DNA of 21,425 nt from an uncultured Lachnospiraceae bacterium (GTDB taxonomy: Bacteria > Bacillota > Clostridia > Lachnospirales > Lachnospiraceae), in NCBI GenBank assembly GCA_910587955.1, contig CAJUNN010000049.1, forward strand, positions 1 through 21,425, written 5' to 3'. Position numbers and translations under genes: made by a program. The notes beneath the pieces are model-generated. The model saw only the letters and a program-made list of their open reading frames with translations, did not search any database and was not told the origin of the DNA. Of this stretch, positions 15,535-21,340 are shown piece by piece; within the stretch, counting starts at the first letter, position 1, and each line of letters begins with the position of its first letter.

Positions 15535-16070
15535 CGCCGAATCAGACACGCGGTCAGTTCCAGCGGGGCAATTCCTGCAATCAGCAGCAGCGGCCCATGA
15601 CCAATTATTCTGTAATGCAGTCAAGAACGGCTTCCCCCTGCTCCCAGCCCCAGGGAAATTCCGCTTCCTGCCAGCAGCCGCAGCCAAGGCCCGCTTCTTC
15701 CTGCTGTCCTCCCACGGCACAGCGCCCGGTTCCTCCCTGCGCGCCGCCTCAGAGGCCCACACCTCCCTGTCCGCCCCCTCAAAGGCCTACGCCTCCCTGT
15801 CCGGGACCCTCCCGTCCCTGGGATCAGATGACCCAGGAGCAGCTTCTTAAGTGGATTACCCTGACTAAATTTGCCTGTGTGGATGCGAACCTTTATCTGG
15901 ACACCCATCCCTGCGACCGGGAAGCGCTTGCCTACTTCCAGGAATACAACCGGCTCTACCAGGAAGCTATGGACGAATATGCAAAATCCTACGGCCCCCT
16001 CACCATTTCCCATGCCAGACACTGCGATACTTACTGGGACTGGGTCAATCAGCCGTGGCCGTGGCAATAG
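15525..16070 (+). CDS. cotJB: Spore coat protein CotJB with Pro/Cys-rich N-terminal extension
   Basis: 181 residues, about twice the usual 80-90. The CotJB core is at about 101-181: EQLLKWITLTKFACVDANLY, LDTHPCDREAL, and the terminal DWVNQPWPWQ. Before it is a low-complexity region rich in Gln, Pro, Ser and Cys, ending in three 10-residue units: PVPPCAPPQR, PTPPCPPPQR and PTPPCPGPSR (68-97), encoded by 30-bp tandem repeats at 15726-15815. The start overlaps the cotJA stop; an ATG at 15531 gives an ATGA overlap and is equally possible. The repeated cysteines could cross-link within the coat, but this is inference. Confidence 0.92.
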   Translation: MQMTPNQTRGQFQRGNSCNQQQRPMTNYSVMQSRTASPCSQPQGNSASCQQPQPRPASSCCPPTAQRPVPPCAPPQRPTPPCPPPQRPTPPCPGPSRPWDQMTQEQLLKWITLTKFACVDANLYLDTHPCDREALAYFQEYNRLYQEAMDEYAKSYGPLTISHARHCDTYWDWVNQPWPWQ

Positions 16071-16091
16071 AAAGGAGGGAATCAATCTTAT

Positions 16092-16727
16092 ATGTTTAAT
16101 TATGAAAAACGTCTGGAATACCCGATTCATATCAAAGAAACAAATCCGAAGCTGGCACAGGCGATTATTACTCAGTATGGTGGACCCAACGGGGAGCTCG
16201 GAGCCTCCATGCGCTACCTGTCCCAGCGCTATACCATGCCTTATAAAGAATGTATGGCGGTGTTGACGGATATAGGTACAGAAGAGCTGGGCCACTTCGA
16301 AATGATCGCCACCATCGTCCACCAGCTCACCCGGAATCTGTCCATGGAAGAGCTGAAGGCTTCCGGTTTTGACGCCTATTACGTGGATCATACATTGGGA
16401 CTTTGGCCCCAGGCTGCTTCGGGAACACCCTTCTCTGCTGCCATGTTTCAATCCGTGGGAGATCCCATTACGGATTTGATGGAGGATATGGCGGCAGAGG
16501 AAAAAGCCCGCACCACCTACGACAACATCCTGCGTCTGTCCGTGGATTCCCCGGATGTAACTGACGCCATCCGCTTCCTGCGGGCCAGGGAAGTCGTGCA
16601 CTTTCAGCGGTTCGGTGAAGCCCTGCGCATCGTCCAGGAACATCTGGATTCCAAGAACTACTATGCCTTCAACCCAGCCTTCGACACCAATGGCGGGAAC
16701 TGCGGCTGCAAAACACAAAAAGGCTGA
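16092..16727 (+). CDS. cotJC: Spore coat manganese-catalase-like protein CotJC
   Basis: 211 residues, ferritin-like four-helix bundle of the manganese catalase family. Likely di-metal ligands are E35 (GELGAS), E65 and H68 (TEELGHFEM), E137 (AAEEKAR) and H170 (REVVHFQRF), in the order and spacing of known manganese catalases, so peroxide breakdown is plausible. AAGGAGG precedes the ATG by a rather long 13 bases. The C-terminus is Gly/Cys-rich (GGNCGCKTQKG), which may suit coat cross-linking. It is the last gene of the cotJ operon, 21 bp after cotJB. Confidence 0.95.
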   Translation: MFNYEKRLEYPIHIKETNPKLAQAIITQYGGPNGELGASMRYLSQRYTMPYKECMAVLTDIGTEELGHFEMIATIVHQLTRNLSMEELKASGFDAYYVDHTLGLWPQAASGTPFSAAMFQSVGDPITDLMEDMAAEEKARTTYDNILRLSVDSPDVTDAIRFLRAREVVHFQRFGEALRIVQEHLDSKNYYAFNPAFDTNGGNCGCKTQKG

Positions 16728-16751
16728 AGGCCGCTTTACAAGACAACGCAT

Positions 16752-16775
16752 GGAGCCGGGGACATCCCCGGCTCC
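16752..16775 (+). terminator. Strong hairpin after cotJC, terminator-like without T-run
   Basis: GGAGCCGGGG (16752-16761) and CCCCGGCTCC (16766-16775) form a perfect 10-bp stem with an ACAT loop, 24 bases after the cotJC stop codon. It is followed by AAATTCGTTC rather than a T-run, so termination is likely but not assured. Confidence 0.6.
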
Positions 16776-17048
16776 AAATTCGTTCACTTCCAACTCCCAC
16801 AGGCTTAACTGCCGGTACAAAGTTCCCCGTGTATCCTTGGAATATTTTTTCATAGATCCATTTTTACCTGTTCCGCCAGGATGAAATCCTCTGCATAAAC
16901 GTGGATTCCCGCCCCGCTCAGGGTATCTCCAATCATTTTAAAAAAATACAAACCCTGACAAAAGATGTCAGGATAAGTGTGCTATATTCAATAGCGAAGC
17001 AGCTAAGCTGCGCGCAAACAAACCATACACAATAACGGAGGTAAAATC
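16776..17048. other. Intergenic stretch with a 43-codon minus-strand open frame of unknown origin
   Basis: No recognised gene. On the minus strand, 16981-16850 is open and ends in MIGDTLSGAGIHVYAEDFIL then AEQVKMDL and a stop. This reads like the true C-terminus of a globular protein rather than random sequence, but it has no start with a ribosome site and no recognised family, so it may be a decayed gene end. On the plus strand the leader of the zinc-ribbon gene contains TATATT (16983-16988) and a small hairpin GCAGC-TAA-GCTGC near 17000. Confidence 0.3.
16940..16972 (-). terminator. Possible minus-strand terminator upstream of the zinc-ribbon gene
   Basis: On the minus strand CCTGACA (16972-16966) pairs with TGTCAGG (16960-16954) around a 5-base loop, followed after a few bases by TATTTTTTT. 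It could end transcripts of the aldo/keto reductase gene that read antisense through the zinc-ribbon gene. It overlaps the minus-strand open frame at 16850-16981, so it may instead be chance or an operator for the plus-strand gene. Confidence 0.4.
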
Positions 17049-17336
17049 ATGAACGAAAACAACAGGAACGCAATGAACCAGAAATTCTGCCAGTGCTGCG
17101 GCATGCCCATGGGAGATACGGACGAGCAGTACGGAACCAACGCCGACGGCAGCAAAAATAAGGAGTACTGCAAGTATTGTTTTGAAAAGGGCGCTTTTAC
17201 GTTCAACGGCACCATGGAAGAAATGATTGAGATCTGCGTGCCCAATATGACCGCCGCCAACCCTGATATCCAGGAAGAAGAGGCAAGAAAAATCATGCTG
17301 CAATGGTTTCCCACATTAAAGCGCTGGAAAAAATAG
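17049..17336 (+). CDS. Putative zinc-ribbon protein (PF12674-like)
   Basis: 95 residues. KFCQCCGMPMGDTDEQYGTN (12-31) followed by NKEYCKYCFEKGAFTF gives two CxxC pairs, a zinc ribbon as in the PF12674 family. The C-terminal half (MEEMIEICVPNM to MLQWFPTLKRWKK) is the family's conserved helical tail, and FPTLKRWK at the end is characteristic. GGAGG stands before the ATG. The biochemical role is unknown in the family. It converges on the aldo/keto reductase gene and overlaps its 3' end by 21 bp. Confidence 0.85.
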   Translation: MNENNRNAMNQKFCQCCGMPMGDTDEQYGTNADGSKNKEYCKYCFEKGAFTFNGTMEEMIEICVPNMTAANPDIQEEEARKIMLQWFPTLKRWKK

Positions 17337-18449
17337 CAGGGCTTCCTTCACCTTTTCCAGCTCCTTGCGGATGGAAATATGCTGGGGACAGGCCTCCTCG
17401 CATTTGCCGCACTGGACGCACGCATCTGCGCGGCTTCGTCCGTGTCCCTCCACCAGCCATTCTTCCTGATGCTTTGCCATATCCGTGTTTCCGTAAAGTG
17501 TCAGGTAATTCATAGCCGTAAAAGAACCGGAAATCCCGATTTCCTTGGGGCATACTTTCGCGCAGTAGTTGCAGGAGGTACAGGGAATCAAGGGGATTTT
17601 TTTCAGCTCCTCCCTGGCCCGCTCCAAGGTTTTCCGCTGGCCGGCAGTAAGGCCGGAAAAAGATTTCATATGGAAGAGATTGTCTTCCATCTGTTCCCGG
17701 CTGCTCATTCCTGAGAGCACCGTAATCACACCTTCCAGATCCGCCGCAAAGCGAATGGCCCAGGAAGCCGCAGAGCTCTCCGGTTCCGCCGTTCTTAACA
17801 CCTCTTCCACCGTCCCGGGCGGTGTCGCCAGCATCCCGCCCTTTACCGGCTCCATAATAATCACCGGTTTGCCGTGTCTCCTTGCTGTCTCGTAGCAGCG
17901 CCTGGACTCCACGGCAGGATTGTCCCAATCTGCATAATTGATCTGCAGCTGGACAAATTCCATCTCCGGGTGGGCATTTAAAATTTCCTCCAATTCTTCC
18001 GGGGTGGAGTGAAAGGAAAATCCCACATGGCGGATAAGCCCTGTCTTCTTTTTCTCCTGTACCCAGCTCCAGCTGTCAAAATCGTCAAAATAATGGCTTC
18101 TGCCCTCTCCCAGATTGTGAAGCAGGTAAAAATCAAAGTATCCTGCCCCTGTCTGCCGGAGTGAATCATCAAACTGAGCATAGGCCTCTTCCTTTGTCTT
18201 ACAGCCAATCCACGCAGCATTCTTCGTTGCCAGCTGAAAACGCTCTCTGGGGTAGCGCTCCACCAAAGCCCGGCGGATGGCGTCTTCGCTCCCCGGGTAG
18301 GCCCAGGCCGTATCAAAATAGGTAAACCCGGCCTCCAGGAATAGATCTACCATTTCTTTTACTTCATCCACCTGGATGACGCCGTCCTTTTCCGGCAGGC
18401 GCATCAGGCCGAAGCCCAGCTTTTTTATTTCTTCTCCCAAATAACCCAT
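17316..18449 (-). CDS. Aldo/keto reductase with two C-terminal 4Fe-4S motifs
   Basis: 377 residues from the ATG at 18449 (AGAGGAAACAGAT upstream). The TIM-barrel reductase starts LGFGLMRLP; FDTAWAYPGSE holds the catalytic Asp and Tyr, ATKNAAW the Lys, and YLLHNL the His. The C-terminal part has two ferredoxin-like clusters, CTSCNYCAKVCP and CVQCGKCEEACP, each CxxCxxCxxxCP. This is the common anaerobe family of iron-sulfur aldo/keto reductases that probably couple ferredoxin and NAD(P)H to carbonyl reduction; the substrate is unknown. The promoter is of MerR-controlled type, which points to induction by an electrophile, metal or redox signal. Confidence 0.93.
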   Translation of the reverse strand: MGYLGEEIKKLGFGLMRLPEKDGVIQVDEVKEMVDLFLEAGFTYFDTAWAYPGSEDAIRRALVERYPRERFQLATKNAAWIGCKTKEEAYAQFDDSLRQTGAGYFDFYLLHNLGEGRSHYFDDFDSWSWVQEKKKTGLIRHVGFSFHSTPEELEEILNAHPEMEFVQLQINYADWDNPAVESRRCYETARRHGKPVIIMEPVKGGMLATPPGTVEEVLRTAEPESSAASWAIRFAADLEGVITVLSGMSSREQMEDNLFHMKSFSGLTAGQRKTLERAREELKKIPLIPCTSCNYCAKVCPKEIGISGSFTAMNYLTLYGNTDMAKHQEEWLVEGHGRSRADACVQCGKCEEACPQHISIRKELEKVKEALLFFPAL

Positions 18450-18520
18450 ATCTGTTTCCTCTCTGTCTGCAGATTTCACGCGCAAAACTTTTTACAAAAT
18501 TTCTTCTTTGCTTTGTCCTC

Positions 18521-18551
18521 AGTATAACAGTTCCAGTGAACTTTAAGTCAA
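18521..18551 (-). promoter_or_regulatory. MerR-type promoter (19-bp spacer with centred dyad) of the aldo/keto reductase gene
   Basis: Minus strand TTGACT (18551-18546) and TATACT (18526-18521) are separated by 19 bp, too long for ordinary sigma-A promoters but diagnostic of MerR-family activation. The spacer contains AGTTC-ACTG-GAACT (18529-18542), a perfect 5-bp dyad exactly centred in it. CTTAAAG also occurs in the spacer, as in operators reported for the aldehyde-responsive regulator AdhR in Bacillus. The MerR gene is not in this window. The leader to the ATG is about 65 nt. Confidence 0.72.
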
Positions 18552-18587
18552 TACCTTTCGGCAAATTTCGACGGAATAAATTCAGAA

Positions 18588-18627
18588 AGAAAAAGACAGG
18601 GTACAAAACCATCGTTTGTGCCCTGTC
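18588..18627 (-). terminator. Rho-independent terminator of the FlxA-like gene
   Basis: GACAGGGTACAAA (18595-18607) and TTTGTGCCCTGTC (18615-18627) form a 13-position stem with a 7-base loop and one imperfect pair. On the minus strand it is followed by TTTTTCTTTC. It sits 30 bases after the FlxA-like stop codon. Confidence 0.85.
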
Positions 18628-18656
18628 CAGATTTCATTTTCAATCCCGGCAGACTT

Positions 18657-19358
18657 TCAGGCCCGCACTGTAATCCGGGGCTCCTGCTCCTCCGAAACCG
18701 TCTTCCCGTCGCTGGTATACATAAGCGCCTCCGCCTGTTCCGCTTCTTCCTGGCGTGCTTTGGCCTCTTCTTCCTCTCTGGCCTCCTCCGTCTTCTTCTC
18801 CGGATCCTGCTCCGCCTCATTCACTCCCTGGAGTTCCTGAGACGCATCGCCCAAAAGCTCCATCTGGGTTGTTCTGGCATTTTCAGAAGCCTGTTCCGCC
18901 CGGGCCAGTTCATTCATCTTGCTGGGAATGGTCCCGGAGTTCCGTCCTGCGTCCAATTCCATCTCACTTCTCAGGACAGATGCCCTGCCCTTCATCTTGG
19001 AAGCCACACCTTCCTGGACCTCCGCATTCCGGACCGCATTGTCCGCGGAAACCACGGCTTCCATCCCCGCCTGCTCGGAGGATTTTGCCTCTTCTGTCTT
19101 TTCCTTCAGCTTCTGCTGTCTCTGATCCATCTGATGCTGCCGGAGCTGGTTCTGCAGGTCTGTAATCTGCTGCTGGATGTCCTGCTGCTTCCGGGCCTTC
19201 ACTTCTGCATTCATATTGGGATCCGCAGAAACTTCCTTGAGCTGCTTCTTCAAATCCTGAATCTGTTTCTGAATGGTTTTAGTCACGGAGTCGGCCGTCT
19301 GGGATACTCCCACCTGGCCTGCACGGGCCGATAATCCCATTCCGTTAATTCCCTGCAT
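18657..19358 (-). CDS. FlxA-like coiled-coil protein
   Basis: 233 residues from the ATG at 19358, preceded by GGGGAGAGG. The frame is open further upstream through the 51-bp repeats, but no start there has a ribosome site. Residues about 20-95 (SVTKTIQKQIQDLKKQLKEV to QQQITDLQNQLRQHQMDQRQ) match the FlxA-like family, a heptad-patterned segment found in clostridial proteins of unknown role. The middle and C-terminal parts are Glu/Ala/Gln-rich and almost certainly helical or coiled coil. There is no signal peptide or membrane segment. It stands alone with its own terminator; transcription may start inside the repeat element upstream. Confidence 0.75.
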   Translation of the reverse strand: MQGINGMGLSARAGQVGVSQTADSVTKTIQKQIQDLKKQLKEVSADPNMNAEVKARKQQDIQQQITDLQNQLRQHQMDQRQQKLKEKTEEAKSSEQAGMEAVVSADNAVRNAEVQEGVASKMKGRASVLRSEMELDAGRNSGTIPSKMNELARAEQASENARTTQMELLGDASQELQGVNEAEQDPEKKTEEAREEEEAKARQEEAEQAEALMYTSDGKTVSEEQEPRITVRA

Positions 19359-19397
19359 CTTCCTCTCCCCTCTCGCTGATAAACTTTTGGAACTATA

Positions 19398-19463
19398 ACT
19401 GTCCGTTAAGGTATACCCTTCGAGTATCCCGTATGACAAGTCCTTCGGACTGTCCGTTAAGGT
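19398..19463 (-). repeat. 51-bp repeat, left locus (one full unit plus a 15-bp partial)
   Basis: On the minus strand a 51-bp unit spans 19463-19413, starting ACCTTAACGGACAGT, then CGAAGGACTTGTCATACGGG and CGAAGGGTAT. A second unit begins at 19412 but matches for only about 15 bases (to 19398). The unit matches the first unit at the right window edge at 48 of 51 positions, in inverted orientation. It contains TTGTCA and TATACC 18 bp apart, reading toward the FlxA-like gene. Confidence 0.9.
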
Positions 19464-19481
19464 ATATTTTACTATCGGCAG

Positions 19482-19506
19482 AAAAAGGCGGAATATAAGA
19501 TGCCGC
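19482..19506 (-). terminator. Weak terminator candidate after the TSUP transporter gene
   Basis: On the minus strand GCGG (19506-19503) pairs with CCGC (19491-19488), with possible further AT pairs inside, followed by CTTTTT. It begins 10 bases after the transporter stop codon and separates it from the repeat element. Confidence 0.4.
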
Positions 19507-19515
19507 TGCAAATCC

Positions 19516-20283
19516 CTAGAAATAATTCACCAGTATAATGGCAAGTCCCAGAACTGTCAGCACCGCGCCTGTGGCCCGGTTTAGAACTTCCGGCTCTGCC
19601 TTATTGGCAAAGCGGGCGGCAATCCTGGCCCAGAACAGGGTACTGGCCACACAGAGTACCAGGCTGGCTGTATCCCCTATGCCTCCAATGGCAAAATGGC
19701 TCACGGATCCCGTAAAAGCCGTAAATGTCATAATAAAGACACTGGTTCCCACTGCCGTTTTCAGGTCGTAGCCCAGAAGGCTGGTCAGCACCAGAAGCAT
19801 CATCATGCCTCCCCCGGCCCCCACAAATCCGCAGATAAAGCCTACCAGGGCGCCGCTGAGGACGGAACGGACAAACCGCGTCTTTGCATCTGTCCCCTCA
19901 CTCTTCTCCTTGGTGGTCATAACGGGACGGACCATAAATTTAATCCCCATCAGCAGTGTCATAAACATGGAAAAACCGCCCATGGCCTGATTCGGCACCA
20001 GACTGGACACATAGCTTCCCACCAGGGTAAAGCTAAGCACGGCCGTCATCATCACCGCTCCGTTTTTGATGTCCAGATTTTTATTTTTTCCATAGGTCCA
20101 GGCTGAAACAGCGCTGGCCAGCACATCACTGGCTAGGGCAATGCCCACCGCCTGGTAAGCTTCCATTCCCAAGAAAGCAATCAGCATAGGCGTAATAGCC
20201 GCAGCGGCGCTCATCCCTGCAAATCCCGTTCCCAGTCCCGCTCCCATGCCTGCAAAAAAACAGACTATCATTTTAATCAGCAT
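19516..20283 (-). CDS. TSUP (TauE/SafE) family membrane transporter
   Basis: 255 residues, seven to eight membrane helices in two related halves. Each half starts with a glycine-rich signature: GAGLGTGFAGMSAAAAITPM (14-33) and GFICGFVGAGGGMMMLLVLT (about 153-172). TSUP proteins export or import small anions such as sulfite, sulfoacetate, thiosulfate or organic acids; the substrate cannot be told here. The ATG directly follows the MarR stop codon (TAGATG), with AGGAGG inside the MarR gene end, so expression is coupled to the regulator. A MarR plus TSUP pair beside an Rrf2 gene suggests response to a sulfur or reactive species, which is inference. Confidence 0.9.
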   Translation of the reverse strand: MLIKMIVCFFAGMGAGLGTGFAGMSAAAAITPMLIAFLGMEAYQAVGIALASDVLASAVSAWTYGKNKNLDIKNGAVMMTAVLSFTLVGSYVSSLVPNQAMGGFSMFMTLLMGIKFMVRPVMTTKEKSEGTDAKTRFVRSVLSGALVGFICGFVGAGGGMMMLLVLTSLLGYDLKTAVGTSVFIMTFTAFTGSVSHFAIGGIGDTASLVLCVASTLFWARIAARFANKAEPEVLNRATGAVLTVLGLAIILVNYF

Positions 20284-20742
20284 CTAAGGTTTCCTCCTCT
20301 CCTGCTCCCGGTTTTTGACTGCTGCGGCTACATTTTCGTTGATCCGCCGGAAATAAAGGCTCAAAGTCCTGCGCTCCTCCCCAGAAAATCCCCGCAGCAG
20401 TTCCTCAAAGCAGCGGCTCTGCGTTTTCTTCAAAGCAGCAGCCACCGAATCCCCGGAGGGATTTAAGAAAATCCTTTGAATCCGTCGGCTTCCGGGATCT
20501 TCCTCCAGACGCAGCATCCCTCTCCCCCGCAGCTTTTCCAGGGCATTGGAAACATTGGATTTGGAAAGCCCCCGGTTGGCCACAATGTCCCGGGCCGTAT
20601 TCATCCCGGGATTATTTTTCAAAAATAGCAGCACATGCACATCAATCATCTGGAGTCCGTACTCTGCGGCCTGCTCCTTAAAACAGAGGTCGTAAAATTT
20701 CTTAAAATAATTGACATGAGCAACGTAAGTGCCTGTCTCCAT
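20284..20742 (-). CDS. MarR-family transcriptional regulator
   Basis: 152 residues from the ATG at 20742. An ATG two codons upstream (20748) lies only two bases from the AAGGAG and is less likely. The winged helix-turn-helix is visible at about 50-95 (MNTARDIVANRGLSKSNVSN, ALEKLRGRGMLRLEEDPGSR with the DxGSRR wing), and flanking helices form the dimer. No cysteine sits at the position used by thiol-sensing OhrR, although single cysteines occur elsewhere (in DLCFKE and SRCFEE). The gene lies in an operon with the TSUP transporter and follows a 37-bp palindrome over its own promoter, so autorepression with release by a transported or toxic ligand is likely. Confidence 0.9.
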   Translation of the reverse strand: METGTYVAHVNYFKKFYDLCFKEQAAEYGLQMIDVHVLLFLKNNPGMNTARDIVANRGLSKSNVSNALEKLRGRGMLRLEEDPGSRRIQRIFLNPSGDSVAAALKKTQSRCFEELLRGFSGEERRTLSLYFRRINENVAAAVKNREQERRKP

Positions 20743-20763
20743 TTGCATTTCTCCTTTTTTCTA

Positions 20764-20817
20764 ATATGTTATAAATATAACTGTTATATTTATAACATAT
20801 ATATTTCAAAAAAGCAA
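20764..20817 (-). promoter_or_regulatory. MarR-TSUP promoter with 37-bp palindromic operator
   Basis: Positions 20764-20781 and 20783-20800 are perfect 18-bp reverse-complement arms around one central base (inner arms AAATATAAC and GTTATATTT). On the minus strand TTGCTT (20817-20812) and TATAAA (20794-20789) are 17 bp apart, so the -10 lies within the palindrome. The arm ATATGTTATAAATATAAC itself holds a smaller dyad, consistent with two adjacent MarR dimers. The site is about 30 bp from the Rrf2 promoter and might influence both genes. Confidence 0.82.
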
Positions 20818-20829
20818 TGGAAAATTGCG

Positions 20830-20858
20830 TTGAGGAATCCTTCTTTTTCTGCTATACT
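20830..20858 (+). promoter_or_regulatory. Promoter of the Rrf2-family gene
   Basis: TTGAGG (20830-20835) and TATACT (20853-20858) are separated by 17 bp, about 50 bases before the ATG. No clear dyad lies in the spacer. Confidence 0.7.
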
Positions 20859-20908
20859 GTGTTTGAAAAAAACGCCTTTGCCCAAGCTCGGAAACACGGA
20901 GGTACCCT

Positions 20909-21340
20909 ATGCAGATTTCAAGCAGATTTACCATTGCAGTTCATGTACTCGTATGTATTGAGACCTTTAAAAAAGAGCAGAAAGTAACAAGTGATTTCCT
21001 TGCATCCAGCGTAAAGGTAAATCCGGTTGTCATTCGAAGGCTGCTGCTGCAGTTAAAAAAAGCCGGACTTGTAAAGGTTGCACGGGGAACAGGCGGAACC
21101 GATATAGAAAAACCTCTGGACAAGATTACGCTCCTGGACATTTATCAAGCAGTAGAATGCGTGGAAGACGGCCGGCTTTTCCATTTTCACGAAAACCCCA
21201 ATCCTCTCTGTCCTGTGGGGAAAAACATTCATTCTATCCTGGACCGACGGATCGAAAGCATCCAGAGCGCAATGGAACGGGAAATGAGCGCCATAACCAT
21301 GCAAGACATTATGGAGGATGCAAGGAAATTCATACCTTAA
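20909..21340 (+). CDS. Rrf2-family regulator, YwnA type
   Basis: 143 residues, with GGAGG six bases before the ATG. The N-terminal winged helix (SSRFTIAVHVLVCIETF to VNPVVIRRLLLQLKKAGLV) and the central HENPNPLCPVGKNI motif closely resemble Bacillus YwnA and not the iron-sulfur IscR branch, since only one cysteine (in PLCPVG) stands where IscR has three. It may therefore sense a reactive species through that single cysteine or not bind a cluster at all. It diverges from the MarR-TSUP pair. Its last codons and TAA stop fall inside the first unit of the 51-bp repeat, showing that the gene's 3' end and the repeat are fused. Confidence 0.9.
   Translation: MQISSRFTIAVHVLVCIETFKKEQKVTSDFLASSVKVNPVVIRRLLLQLKKAGLVKVARGTGGTDIEKPLDKITLLDIYQAVECVEDGRLFHFHENPNPLCPVGKNIHSILDRRIESIQSAMEREMSAITMQDIMEDARKFIP

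Noticed and set aside
15621..16853. 410-codon minus-strand open frame across the cotJ operon
   Set aside because: Antisense shadow of cotJB and cotJC, both of which have clear family motifs and ribosome sites on the plus strand.
19359..19511. Longer FlxA-like protein starting at 19511 and including the repeat-coded peptide
   Set aside because: The start would be a TTG with no Shine-Dalgarno, whereas the ATG at 19358 has one; the upstream part is the repeat element.
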